From contig NZ_CP010054.1 in NCBI RefSeq assembly GCF_000801315.1, forward strand, positions 2,666,001 through 2,730,000: 64,000 nucleotides of DNA, written 5' to 3'. The DNA comes from Hymenobacter sp. DG25B. Its GTDB lineage: Bacteria; Bacteroidota; Bacteroidia; Cytophagales; Hymenobacteraceae. The position numbers and the translations under genes were made by a program. The notes beneath the pieces are model-generated. The model was not told the DNA's origin and searched no databases. It saw nothing but the letters and a program-made list of their open reading frames with translations. Positions 9,436-18,485 of this stretch are shown here, one piece after another (positions within the stretch are counted from its first letter, which is position 1; each line of letters opens with the position of its first letter).

Positions 9436-10929
9436 ATGATGCAGTTTCTACTGTACCTGGGACTGGGAATTTTGATGATGTGCCTGCCAACTCGTTCTGG
9501 CCTGGCAGCCCCAGCAGGCATGCCTGCACATCACGCGCTGACAGTTTCTGAAAGCCAATACCTCCGGGAGTTGCTGGATACCACCAGCACGCACACCACG
9601 CTGGCATTTGAGCACCTGGAACTGCGCGCCGGCCCGGGGGTGCGGCAATTCTATGCGCAGCAGGATTTTCACCCGGTCTGGACTACCGATACTGGCTGGT
9701 CGGGCACGGCTACGCAGGCCCTGCGAATACTGGCAGCGGCTCCCGGCTATGGCCTCTGCCCGCAGGAGTATAACTGCGCCCGGCTGCAGGCTCTGGCCGA
9801 TACGCTGGCACGTACGGAACTCGCTGCCCACGCACCGCTACTGGCTGCTTATGAGCTCAGCCTGACCGATGCGCTGCTGCGCTTTGCCCTGCACCTGCGC
9901 TATGGGCGTCTGCAACCCGCTTCATTGCTACCCCAGGTGTATGATTCGGTGGCTACCCGGCAAGCGGCGCAGCACCTGCAGAAAGCCCTGGCCGCCCCGG
10001 ATTTTGCCCCGGCTTTTTTAAGCTGCCAGCCAACCGGGCAAACTTACCAACGCCTGCTGGCCGCCTGGCAAATTCGCATAAAGATGACCAGCCCTTCCTC
10101 AATAACCAGCTTAGATTCTGTCCGGCAAGCCGAATTCCGCAGGGTGGCCATTAACCTGGAGCGGTGCCGCTGGAATGCCCAGGCTACGCCGGACACGGCT
10201 TTTTTGCTGGTGAATATTCCGGCGTACCGGCTGGATGTAGTAGGGCAAGGACGGGTACTGCGCAGCCACCGGGTAGTGGTAGGCAAGCCTGCCCAGCCCA
10301 CGCCCCAGTTTGATGCCCGCTTGCACTTTTTCACGACGGCGCCGGAATGGCGCGTACCGGCCAGCATTGCCATTCAGGAAATTCTGCCCCAGCTCCGCCG
10401 CGACCCGGGTTACCTCTACCGGCACCAGTACCACCTCTACAACCGGCAGGGCCAGTCCATGAACCCCTACCGCATCAAGTGGAAAGCCATTACGCCCGAA
10501 AACTTCCCCTATACCATTCGCCAAATGCCCGGCCCGGATAATTCCCTGGGCAATGTATCCTACTACATGCCCAACGAGCACACCGTTTACCTGCACGATA
10601 CCCCGGCACGCCAGCTGTTTGCCCAGCCGCAGCGGGCCTTTAGCCATGGGTGCGTGCGGGTAGAGCAATCGGTAGAGCTGGCCGCGTTTCTGCTACGCCG
10701 CAGCGGGGCACCGGAGCGGGCCAAACGGCTGGAGCACGCTGCCGCCGCTACCTGGACGCAGCGTATTAATCTGCCTCGCGCCTGGCCCGTGCACGTGCGC
10801 TACTACACCTGCGAGGCCACTGCTAATGGGCAGCTGCGGCACTATCCCGATGTGTATGGGCTGGATGCACCCCTGCTGGCCGCCTGCTTTGCCGTGGTGC
10901 CGGAGGCCGCGCAGTTACCGCCGCGCTAA
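9436..10929 (+). CDS. L,D-transpeptidase, YcbB-like
   Basis: 497 residues from the ATG at 9436 (MMQFLLYLGLGI...), chosen because it starts a signal peptide ending near GLAAP; an earlier ATG at 9406 adds ten hydrophilic residues. The N-terminal third is a PG-binding-like/scaffold domain (PVWTTDTGWSGTATQALRIL). The C-terminal YkuD domain contains VYLHDTPARQLF and FSHGCVRVE, with the nucleophile Cys at about residue 406. Such enzymes make 3-3 crosslinks in periplasmic peptidoglycan. The region just upstream (9340-9400) is very AT-rich and contains a TATATTTA element that could be its -7 box. Confidence 0.88.
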   Translation: MMQFLLYLGLGILMMCLPTRSGLAAPAGMPAHHALTVSESQYLRELLDTTSTHTTLAFEHLELRAGPGVRQFYAQQDFHPVWTTDTGWSGTATQALRILAAAPGYGLCPQEYNCARLQALADTLARTELAAHAPLLAAYELSLTDALLRFALHLRYGRLQPASLLPQVYDSVATRQAAQHLQKALAAPDFAPAFLSCQPTGQTYQRLLAAWQIRIKMTSPSSITSLDSVRQAEFRRVAINLERCRWNAQATPDTAFLLVNIPAYRLDVVGQGRVLRSHRVVVGKPAQPTPQFDARLHFFTTAPEWRVPASIAIQEILPQLRRDPGYLYRHQYHLYNRQGQSMNPYRIKWKAITPENFPYTIRQMPGPDNSLGNVSYYMPNEHTVYLHDTPARQLFAQPQRAFSHGCVRVEQSVELAAFLLRRSGAPERAKRLEHAAAATWTQRINLPRAWPVHVRYYTCEATANGQLRHYPDVYGLDAPLLAACFAVVPEAAQLPPR

Positions 10930-10987
10930 ACTATTCCGGGGCGCTGGTGGTATCTTACCTCGCGCACAATAATGCGCTTTCTCCCTC

Positions 10988-12781
10988 ATGAAGCTTCTCT
11001 ATGGATACCTCCGGCAATACTGGGGCCTGCTGGCCCTGGCCCTGTTGCTGGCGGCCATCAACCAGATATTCTCCCTGCTCGACCCCTACATTTTCCGGCA
11101 AATCATTGACCGGCACGTGGTAAAGCAAAATGGTACGCTGCACAACCTCTCCTTCTGGGCCTTTCTAGGTGGCGGGGCCGGTATTCTGATCCTGAAGGCT
11201 ATGGGCGTGGCCATGGTATCGCGCATTGCCAAAAACTTTCAGGACTACTACGTCAACGTTATTACCCAGCGGCTGGGCGCGCAGCTCTACTCCGATGGCC
11301 TGCGCCACTCCCTGGAGCTGCCCTACCAGGTGTTTGAAGACCAGCGCTCCGGCGAAACCCTGGGCAAGCTCCAGAAAGTGCGCTCCGATGTTGAAAAGCT
11401 GATTCAGAGCTTCGTGAATGTGCTTTTCATTTCCCTGGTCGGCATCATTTTCGTGGTGTGGTACGCCATTAGCGTGTACTGGCCCATTGCGGTAGTGTAT
11501 TTTCTGACCATTCCGCTGCTGGGCTCCCTGAGTCTGGTGCTGAGCCGGCGCATCAAAGTCATTCAGAAAACTATTGTGGCCGAAACCACGGCCCTGGCCG
11601 GCTCTACCACGGAAAGCCTGCGCAATATTGAGCTGATTAAAAGTCTGGGGCTGGCCCAGCAGGAAACCGAGCGCCTGAATGCCACCACGGATAAAATTCT
11701 GAAGCTGGAGCTCAAGAAAGTGCGCTACCTGCGCTCCTTATCCTTTGTGCAGGGCACGTTTGTGAACCTGATGCGCAACATTATTCTGCTGATGCTCCTG
11801 TTCCTGGTAGTGCAGCAGATTATTACCGTAGGCGAGTTCTTCTCCTTCTTTATCTACTCGTTTGCCATTTTCGGGCCGCTGCAGGAAATCGGGAGCATCA
11901 TCAACGTGTACCGCGAAACGGAGGCTTCCCTGGCTAACTTCCAGCTGATTCTGGATACGCCCAAAGAAGTGAAGCCCCTACACCCCAAGGTGATTCAGCA
12001 GATTGAAACGCTGGCTTTTGATGCCGTGCACTTTAAGCACCTCACGGCTACGGCGCCGGCGCTGGATGGCATTACGTTTACTACCAAGCTGGGCGAAACC
12101 ATTGCCTTTGTGGGCCCCTCCGGCTCGGGCAAAACCACGCTGGTAAAGCTGCTGGTGGGGTTATATCCGCCGGCGGCCGGGCGCATTCTCTACAACGGTA
12201 TTCCCGGGCCGGAACTGGACCTGGATGCGCTGCGGGAGCAGATTGGCTTTGTAACCCAGGATACCCAGCTGTTTGCGGGCACCATTCGGGAAAACCTGCG
12301 CTTTGTGGCGCCCCAGGCAACTGATGCCGAGTGCCTGCGCGCCCTGCACCAGGCCGCCGCCGATTCCCTGCTGGCCCGCGCGCCGCAAGGGCTGGATACA
12401 GTCATCGGCGAAGGGGGCGTAAAGGTATCCGGCGGCGAAAAGCAGCGCCTGAGCATTGCCCGGGCCTTGCTGCGCCACCCTACCCTGCTGGTATTTGATG
12501 AGGCCACTTCGGCCCTGGATTCCCTCACGGAGGAAGAAATCAGCCAGACGGTGCGGGAGCTTTCCGGCTCGCGCCAGCACATCACCATCCTCATTGCCCA
12601 CCGCCTGAGCACCATTCTGCACGCTGACCGCATATTTGTGCTGGAGCGCGGCATTGTTGCCGAGCAGGGGCGGCACGAGGAGCTGCTGGCACAAAAAGGT
12701 CTGTATTACGCCATGTGGCGGCAGCAGATTGGCGAGCGGCCCGCCCCGGTGCAGCCCGCCGCCCGGCTGCAAAAAGTATAG
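10988..12781 (+). CDS. ABC transporter, fused permease and ATPase
   Basis: 597 residues. Residues 1-310 hold six membrane segments of the ABC exporter type. The ATPase domain has Walker A GPSGSGKTTL near 376, Q-loop GFVTQDTQLF, signature VSGGEKQRLSIARALL near 480, Walker B LLVFDEATSALD near 502 and the switch histidine IAHRLST near 538. This is a half-transporter that would work as a homodimer, like MsbA or drug/lipid exporters. Substrate is unknown. It follows the L,D-transpeptidase after 58 bases and may be co-transcribed. Confidence 0.92.
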   Translation: MKLLYGYLRQYWGLLALALLLAAINQIFSLLDPYIFRQIIDRHVVKQNGTLHNLSFWAFLGGGAGILILKAMGVAMVSRIAKNFQDYYVNVITQRLGAQLYSDGLRHSLELPYQVFEDQRSGETLGKLQKVRSDVEKLIQSFVNVLFISLVGIIFVVWYAISVYWPIAVVYFLTIPLLGSLSLVLSRRIKVIQKTIVAETTALAGSTTESLRNIELIKSLGLAQQETERLNATTDKILKLELKKVRYLRSLSFVQGTFVNLMRNIILLMLLFLVVQQIITVGEFFSFFIYSFAIFGPLQEIGSIINVYRETEASLANFQLILDTPKEVKPLHPKVIQQIETLAFDAVHFKHLTATAPALDGITFTTKLGETIAFVGPSGSGKTTLVKLLVGLYPPAAGRILYNGIPGPELDLDALREQIGFVTQDTQLFAGTIRENLRFVAPQATDAECLRALHQAAADSLLARAPQGLDTVIGEGGVKVSGGEKQRLSIARALLRHPTLLVFDEATSALDSLTEEEISQTVRELSGSRQHITILIAHRLSTILHADRIFVLERGIVAEQGRHEELLAQKGLYYAMWRQQIGERPAPVQPAARLQKV

Positions 12782-12911
12782 AAAAGAAGATGGGCCGGGG
12801 CTGTACTAAGTGAACTTATCAAGGCGTTAAGCTCCTTATTATAAAGCCTGTTGAAATAAGATTTCGGCAGGATTCTTGACTTACCCTGGCCCAAACGAAA
12901 GGAAATTCCTC

Positions 12912-13790
12912 ATGACCCAACTCCGCATATTCCGCCGCTTTGCTGGCTTATGGCTGGCCGGTTGGCTGCTGCTGTCTTCTGCTGCCAACGCTCAGTCGGC
13001 TGCGGCCGGGGGCCAGCGCAATATCTTACAGGAAATTACGGATGTAGTGGGCCTGAAACCGCGCTTTGACCTGCGCGCTACCAGTGAGGTGCAGAATGCT
13101 GCTGCGGTGGTGTACAATGGACACCGCTTCCTGCTCTATAATCCGCAGTTTGTGGCGGCCGTAAACCGCGCCGGCCGCACCGATTGGGCTGGCATCAGCA
13201 TTCTGGCCCACGAAATTGGCCACCACCTGAATGGACATACCCTGCGCGCCGGTGGCTCGCAGCCCGCCGATGAGCTGGAGGCCGATGAATTCTCGGGCTT
13301 TGTGCTGCGTAAGATGGGGGCCAGCCTGGCCGAAGCGCAAGCCGCCATGGCCGTATTGGCGGAGGACGCGCCTTCCGTAACGCACCCCGGCCGCAACAGC
13401 CGCCTGCGCTCCATTGGCGAAGGCTGGCAGCGGGCCAACCAGCAAATTGCGGCCAGCACCCGTACCAGTGCCCCCTCGGCCCGGCCGGCTATGCTGGCCA
13501 GCCGTCCGGCGGCGCAGCCGCGGGCAGCCGCCGCCCCGGTTAGTATAGTGGGCCGCATCAGCTTTCGGGATAATCCGGCCGAGCCTTATTACGTTACCAA
13601 CCGGCTGAACGTCATTCGGGTAGGGCAGGACAACACGCCCGAGGTGATTGGGCAACTAACCCGTTCTAATAGCAACGACTTCCCGTTTGTGCTGGTTGAT
13701 GGGCAGCAGCGCCGCCTGTATGTCAGCGAATCCGGCCGTATTTACAACGCCCGCGGGCAGCAGGTGGGCATGGTTTCCGACCCCTCCTAG
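12912..13790 (+). CDS. secreted M48-like zinc protease
   Basis: 292 residues from the ATG at 12912, which has AAAGGAA upstream and opens a signal peptide (cleavage after AANAQ); an earlier ATG at 12876 is less likely. The zinc motif HEIGHHLNGH (H100, E101, H104) and the downstream ELEADEFSGF glutamate ligand are visible, as in M48 peptidases, but the usual membrane segments are absent. A Pro/Ala-rich linker (about 185-215) leads to a C-terminal beta-rich region of about 80 residues of unknown role, perhaps for cell-surface binding. A terminator follows at 13808. Confidence 0.75.
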   Translation: MTQLRIFRRFAGLWLAGWLLLSSAANAQSAAAGGQRNILQEITDVVGLKPRFDLRATSEVQNAAAVVYNGHRFLLYNPQFVAAVNRAGRTDWAGISILAHEIGHHLNGHTLRAGGSQPADELEADEFSGFVLRKMGASLAEAQAAMAVLAEDAPSVTHPGRNSRLRSIGEGWQRANQQIAASTRTSAPSARPAMLASRPAAQPRAAAAPVSIVGRISFRDNPAEPYYVTNRLNVIRVGQDNTPEVIGQLTRSNSNDFPFVLVDGQQRRLYVSESGRIYNARGQQVGMVSDPS

Positions 13791-13807
13791 CCTAGTCTTA
13801 CAAACAT

Positions 13808-13845
13808 AAAAAAGCCGGCCCTATCCCTTAGGGCCGGCTTTTTTC
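13808..13845 (+). terminator. terminator after the secreted protease
   Basis: AAAAAAGCCGGCCCTA pairs with TAGGGCCGGCTTTTTT around a short loop; T run on both strands. Confidence 0.85.
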
Positions 13846-13913
13846 GTATGGATGGCAGCCGCCTTGCCAAGCGGCTTGTTCGTGCTAAAGTCTTACACCC
13901 TTACTCCCCTACC

Positions 13914-14738
13914 ATGCCGGAACTGCCCGAAGTAGAAACTTACCGCCGCCTGCTGGATGAATTGCTGGTGCACCAAACACTGATAGATTTTGAAGTGCTG
14001 GATGCCCATGTGCTGGCTACGCCCGAAGAAGAGCTGCGGCAGGCGCTGGTGGGAGCTACCATAACGGGCACCCGCCGGCTGGGTAAAAACTGCTTTCTGG
14101 AGCTTTCTACCGGGCAAGTGCTGGCCGTGCACTTTGGCATGACAGGCGACGTGGGCGCCTACCGCCACGACCACGACCGGCCCCGCTTTACCCGGGTGGC
14201 CTTTCACCTAGGCAACGGCTTGCGCGTAGCCTTCATCGACCCACGCAAATTTGGCCGTATCCGGCTGGCCGCCAGCCTGGAGGCATTCAGTAAGGCAAAG
14301 AAACTGGGGCCCGATGCCCTGGCTATTACAGCAGCACAGCTGCAGCAGGCCCTTAGTAAACGGAAACAAGCAATTAAGCCGCTGTTGCTGAATCAGGCTA
14401 TTACGGCGGGCTTAGGCAACTGGATTGTAGATGAGGTACTATTTCAGGCCCGTATTCATCCGGAAAGACCGGCCAACTCCTTAACAATTGAACATTTCAA
14501 CGCCTTGCATCAGGCTGTTCAGCTAGTACTTACCACCGCCATTCAGCACGAAGCGGTGTACCGCTACTTTCCAGCGTCCTTTTTAATCCATGCCCGGGAA
14601 TGGGATAATTCTCCTACATCGGAAACTACAAATCATCTGAATTGTCCAATTCATACAAACACCGTTATTGAAAAAACCTACGTTGGGGGCCGGGCAACTT
14701 ATACTTGCCCGGTCTGCCAGCCTTCTTACAATCACTAG
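13914..14738 (+). CDS. mutM: formamidopyrimidine-DNA glycosylase family protein
   Basis: 274 residues from the ATG at 13914, which gives the obligatory MPELPEVE start with P2 as catalytic nucleophile and E3; upstream in-frame codons are not part of the protein. LGKNCFLEL, VHFGMTGD, DPRKFGRIR and the helix-two-turn-helix NWIVDEVLFQARIHPER are present. These enzymes excise oxidised purines from DNA. The C-terminal zinc finger is altered: the first ligand pair reads C-P-I-H rather than C-x-x-C, with the second pair CPVC intact, so one Cys is replaced by His. Whether it acts on 8-oxoG or is an Nei-like variant cannot be told. Confidence 0.9.
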   Translation: MPELPEVETYRRLLDELLVHQTLIDFEVLDAHVLATPEEELRQALVGATITGTRRLGKNCFLELSTGQVLAVHFGMTGDVGAYRHDHDRPRFTRVAFHLGNGLRVAFIDPRKFGRIRLAASLEAFSKAKKLGPDALAITAAQLQQALSKRKQAIKPLLLNQAITAGLGNWIVDEVLFQARIHPERPANSLTIEHFNALHQAVQLVLTTAIQHEAVYRYFPASFLIHAREWDNSPTSETTNHLNCPIHTNTVIEKTYVGGRATYTCPVCQPSYNH

Positions 14739-15034
14739 AATAGTGTAAAATTATGTCTCAAAAAGGGGGCATTTAGTGCAGTTAGACCACAAAATACCGC
14801 CTTAATGCACTGATAAATACAATATTACCTCATTTGTAATTTTCCTGATATATTCTTTCAATTATTGTCTTTTACCGATATCAATCAAAATATTGTTTTT
14901 ACATTTGTGACAGGCAACACAGCTACGGATGTGGACTTTGCCGCGTTTGAGGTTGAAATGTAGTTGTTGAATTGGTAGCCCCGCTACCACCGCGCACTGT
15001 CACTTAATTCATTACTTACCAAAGCTTCCTGTAC
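14739..15034. other. AT-rich intergenic region with a possible promoter
   Basis: About 300 bases without a gene. It holds a good -7 element TACATTTG at 14900-14907 on the plus strand, but no well-spaced -33 box. The next gene starts 127 bases later, so the leader would be long. No RNA gene was recognised. Confidence 0.4.
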
Positions 15035-15538
15035 ATGAAGAAATTGCCCCTTTTCCTGAGCCTGGCCATGGGCCTTATCTCCCTGGCATCCTGTGAGAAA
15101 GAAACTGTTGAAGTAGAGAATCCCGCTCAGAATAAGGCCGCTGCTGCTGCCACTTCGCTTACTGCGGCCCTGCCCGGCGGCACCTGGCACCTCACCGATA
15201 TGACGTCTAGCGTTGTAGTGCCCGGTAGCAATGAGGTTTCCACTACCAGCATGTTTGCCCGACTGAAACCCAGCCTGCGCGACAACCAGATCCAATACCA
15301 GGATGGTGGCCAGTACATCGAAAACGAAGGCCAGCTGAAACAGGACGAAGATGCTCCTCAGCAGTCTACGGGCAGCTGGAAACTGAACGAAAAAGGTGAT
15401 TCGCTCACCATCACCATTGGTCAGAGCGCACGTAGCTACGCCGTAGCCGAGCTCACCCCAACTTCTTTGCGCCTGCGTTCCACGCAAAGCGTACCCCAGG
15501 GTGCTTCCGTTACTACAACCTCGGTTTTCGCCCGCTAA
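15035..15538 (+). CDS. lipocalin-like lipoprotein of unknown function
   Basis: 167 residues. The N-terminus is a lipoprotein signal with a LASC lipobox (Cys about 20). After a short Ala-rich linker comes a beta-rich domain starting with GTWHLTDM, with YIENEGQLKQ and GSWKLNEKGDSLTI, resembling the small lipocalin-like domains common in Bacteroidota lipoproteins. Likely anchored in the outer membrane or periplasmic face. No function can be assigned. A double hairpin terminator follows. Confidence 0.7.
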   Translation: MKKLPLFLSLAMGLISLASCEKETVEVENPAQNKAAAAATSLTAALPGGTWHLTDMTSSVVVPGSNEVSTTSMFARLKPSLRDNQIQYQDGGQYIENEGQLKQDEDAPQQSTGSWKLNEKGDSLTITIGQSARSYAVAELTPTSLRLRSTQSVPQGASVTTTSVFAR

Positions 15539-15574
15539 TCCGTCCTTATTGCCGGTTTTCAAAACCTGGCAAGC

Positions 15575-15606
15575 AAAACGCCCAGCTATTTAGCTGGGCG
15601 TTTTTT
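15575..15606 (+). terminator. terminator of the lipocalin-like gene
   Basis: AAAACGCCCAGCTA pairs with TAGCTGGGCGTTTT, then a T run. A second inverted repeat (15549-15572, TTGCC-GGTTTT type) lies just upstream. Confidence 0.8.
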
Positions 15607-15642
15607 GTATAAGAATGGCCGAAACACTGAAGTTTGGGAAGG

Positions 15643-16680
15643 CTAGGATGCCGGGGATATTTCGTTGTTCTGCCGGGCTGCCTTTTGCGTGAGCGTAGTA
15701 AGCCAGGACTGACTTACGGCAGACTCACTTTCGTAGCCCTTGCGGCGCTCGTCCCCAGCTTCGCCGGTGGGGCCGGGCAAGGTACGGTTCACCCAGCTCA
15801 GCACATCGGCGGTGGTACCGGGGAACAGGCCGTGCACCGCCGACAGGAGCTTGGCCGGCAGCCCCAGAATTACCTCGGCGTCGCCGCGGCGGCAGGCATT
15901 CCAGATCTGGCGGGCCGCCATGGTGGCATCCATGGAAAGTACCGGCAACGAATCGGCGACAATAAACCAGGCAAATTCCTTTTGATGCTGGCCTTTTACC
16001 TGGGCATTGCGGGCACTGCCCGTGCGCATCAGGCCCGGGCATACGGTAGTTACCAGAATTCCCTCCTGCAGCAGCTCCGACCGGAATGCTTCGGAAAGGC
16101 CTACCAGCGCAAACTTGCTGGCGCTGTAGGGCGCCAGGTGCGGCACGGCTACTTTGCCACCCACGGAAGCAATGTTGACAATACGGCCTTCGCCGCGGCC
16201 GCGCATAGCCGGCAGTACGGCTTGCATGGCGTGTAGCGGCGCCCAGAAATGGATATTCATGGAGTCCTGATACTCACTGATATCCATATGATCCAGGGGG
16301 CCACCCGTGATGATACCGGCGTTGTTTATCAGGACATCAATGGCGCCCAGCTGCTGCTGCACTTCCTCCACCAGCGTGCGCACCTCGGTTGGCTCGGATA
16401 GGTCGCGCACCAGGGCCAGCACTTCGGCGCCGTCGTTGGCCAGCTCCTGGCGGGCGCGCTCCAGTTCGTCGGCGTCGCGGGCACAAATGGCCACTTTCGC
16501 CCCTTCAGCCACGGCCTGGCGGGCCAGCAGCAGACCCAGGCCCCGGGAGCCGCCCGTAATTAAAACCACTCGGCCATTGAGGTCATAGGAGCCGCGGCGG
16601 TTGCTCCACAGGGCGGCAGCAGCGACCAGCGCCCCTGCTCCCGCAGCCGCCAGCCAGTTGTTTCGGGTTTGTCGCTTCAT
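15643..16680 (-). CDS. short-chain dehydrogenase with N-terminal membrane anchor
   Basis: 345 residues from the ATG at 16678-16680 (MKRQTRNNW); a longer form from 16701 is possible. Residues 8-25 form one hydrophobic segment, then the classical SDR fold follows: TGGSRGLG cofactor motif, NNAG, catalytic Ser in VNIASVGG, and YSASK with the Tyr-Lys pair. A C-terminal extension of about 80 residues has no recognised domain. It is an oxidoreductase using NAD(P)H with unknown substrate, probably tethered to the inner membrane. Confidence 0.85.
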   Translation of the reverse strand: MKRQTRNNWLAAAGAGALVAAAALWSNRRGSYDLNGRVVLITGGSRGLGLLLARQAVAEGAKVAICARDADELERARQELANDGAEVLALVRDLSEPTEVRTLVEEVQQQLGAIDVLINNAGIITGGPLDHMDISEYQDSMNIHFWAPLHAMQAVLPAMRGRGEGRIVNIASVGGKVAVPHLAPYSASKFALVGLSEAFRSELLQEGILVTTVCPGLMRTGSARNAQVKGQHQKEFAWFIVADSLPVLSMDATMAARQIWNACRRGDAEVILGLPAKLLSAVHGLFPGTTADVLSWVNRTLPGPTGEAGDERRKGYESESAVSQSWLTTLTQKAARQNNEISPAS

Positions 16681-16864
16681 ATAAGCTTCTAAGCGAAGCA
16701 CAGGGCAAAGGTTACAGACAGCGCCTTTTTTTCAGAATGATGCATAAATTCGTGGGCCAGCTCCGTTATTGGCGCATTCTTTTATAACTGGCACCATATT
16801 TACGGTACCGTTTGCCGGGGCCGGCTTTTCGCGGCCCTACTTCTCATTTCTGCCTTTAGTTGCT

Positions 16865-17365
16865 ATGAATAAGCTTCTTGTTGCCTTTTCTGCCGCCGTC
16901 CTTTTTGCTGCTCCGCTGGGGCTGCGGGCACAAACGGTGAGCAGTAAAACCAAAGTAAAAACTGCCGCCGGCACTACCAAGACCAAGGAAACTATTCCGG
17001 CACCCGTGGCGGCGCGCCCGGCTCCGGCGGCCGCCAAAGTAGAGGAGCGGGCCACGGCCCTCACGGAAAACATGCAAAAAGCCCTGGGCCTTACCCCGCA
17101 GCAAACGGAAAAGGTGCAGCAGATAAACCTGAACAGCGTGCGCAACGTGGAAACCGTGCGACTGAAATACCGCAACGACCTGCGCAAAATGGCCGCCCTG
17201 ATTGATGACATCGGCCAGTCGAGGTTGTCCTCGCTGAAAGACGTCCTCACGCCGCCGCAGTTTGACCGGTATCAGCGCAAGCGCGAAGAGAAAATGGGCG
17301 TGCCCAACGTAACCGGCACCCAGGGCACCCCCGCCCCCGGCCTGCCCGGCCAGGATGGCGAATAG
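16865..17365 (+). CDS. secreted Spy-like LTxxQ-motif protein
   Basis: 166 residues from the ATG at 16865, which begins a signal peptide (MNKLLVAFSAAVLFAAPLGLRA). Earlier in-frame ATGs do not start a signal. A Lys/Pro/Ala-rich spacer precedes an all-helical segment with two LTPxQ elements (GLTPQQTEKVQQI near 80-92 and VLTPPQFDRYQ near 137-147), as in Spy/CpxP-like periplasmic helical proteins. A chaperone-like or stress role is suggested only by family. It ends at an extraordinary 25-bp hairpin shared with the convergent TauE gene. Confidence 0.7.
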   Translation: MNKLLVAFSAAVLFAAPLGLRAQTVSSKTKVKTAAGTTKTKETIPAPVAARPAPAAAKVEERATALTENMQKALGLTPQQTEKVQQINLNSVRNVETVRLKYRNDLRKMAALIDDIGQSRLSSLKDVLTPPQFDRYQRKREEKMGVPNVTGTQGTPAPGLPGQDGE

Positions 17366-17373
17366 CGAAGCAG

Positions 17374-17429
17374 AAACCCTTACAAAAAAGCCCCGGCACA
17401 GAAATGCCGGGGCTTTTTTGTAAGGGTTT
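17374..17429. terminator. bidirectional terminator with perfect 25-bp arms
   Basis: Arms 17374-17398 and 17405-17429 are perfect complements with a six-base loop. The GC core CCCCGGCA is flanked by A6/T6 runs and then by a further nine paired bases, so it can stop transcription from both converging genes. Confidence 0.9.
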
Positions 17430-17437
17430 TTTTCTGC

Positions 17438-18202
17438 TTAACCCTGCCAGGTTTCGTATCCCAACTTTAGAATAATACCGCTCACTACCACCAGAAACAG
17501 TACGCGTACAAACCCGGTGCCGCGTTGCAGGGCCACTTTAGCGCCCAGCGTAGAGCCCAGCATATTGCAGGCCGCCATAGGCAGGGCTACCTGGTAAAGA
17601 ATCTGGTTGGTGAAGGCGAAATACAGCAGGCTGGCCAGGTTGGTAGCCACGTTTACCAGCTTGGCCGAGGCCGAGGCGGATAAAAAATCGTAGCCAAACA
17701 GCCCTACAAACCCGAACAGCAGAAAGCTGCCGGTGCCGGGCCCAAAGAAACCATCGTAAAAACCCAGGCACACGCCCATGAGCAGGCCCAGAAGTACTTC
17801 ACGCCGGGGCGAAAGCCGGGGGGCGTGCAAAGCCCCGAAATCCTTGCGCCAGAAGGTGTATATCCCAATAACCACCAGCATGCCCAGCACCAGGGGCCGC
17901 AGCATGGCGGCCGGCAGCTGACTTACTACCCGGGCGCCCAGGAATGAAAATACCGCCGCAGTAGCAGCGGCGGCTCCCACGGCCTGCCACCGCATGGGTA
18001 CCCGGCCTGCGTAGCGCCGCAGGGCCGCCGCCGTGCCCGCCAACGACGATACTTTACCCGTACCTAAGATAGTAGGCACCGGCACACCCTTAAGCAACAA
18101 CAACATAGCCGGCAGCTGAATAAGGCCACCGCCACCCACTACGGAATCTACAAAGCCGGCTAAAAAAGCAAAAAGGCAAAGGGCAATCAGGGTCGTTGTC
18201 AT
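17438..18202 (-). CDS. TauE/SafE family membrane exporter
   Basis: 254 residues from the ATG at 18200-18202 (MTTTLIALCLFAFLAGFVDSVVGGGG); an in-frame ATG at 18274 would add a non-hydrophobic extension. The GFVDSVVGGGGLIQLPAML opening and the internally repeated GFYDGFFGPGTGSF segment are the two pseudo-symmetric motifs of the TSUP family, with seven to eight membrane segments overall. These carriers export sulfite, sulfoacetate or related organosulfur anions; substrate is not known here. Confidence 0.88.
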   Translation of the reverse strand: MTTTLIALCLFAFLAGFVDSVVGGGGLIQLPAMLLLLKGVPVPTILGTGKVSSLAGTAAALRRYAGRVPMRWQAVGAAAATAAVFSFLGARVVSQLPAAMLRPLVLGMLVVIGIYTFWRKDFGALHAPRLSPRREVLLGLLMGVCLGFYDGFFGPGTGSFLLFGFVGLFGYDFLSASASAKLVNVATNLASLLYFAFTNQILYQVALPMAACNMLGSTLGAKVALQRGTGFVRVLFLVVVSGIILKLGYETWQG

Positions 18203-18485
18203 AATAGAACCTGAAGATAGCGGCGCCATGTCTTTAGGTGAATAAAAAGTTGTAGAAAAGGCCAAATAAAGCATTCAGCCAAGTGTTTGACGCCAGTTGT
18301 CCACCCACTTGTCAAGCGGCAAGCGCAACAGCTAGTGGGCCTGCATATGCAGCTGCTTTGCCAACCTACTTTGGCGTTTCAAGCCATGCTACATAGCACG
18401 CAGGTGGCGAAAAGCAGAAATCATAAGTAGCTTGCCGGTTTGGTGGGGGTCTTTCTCCACAACCGTTTGGGTGTTCTGCCTGCTT

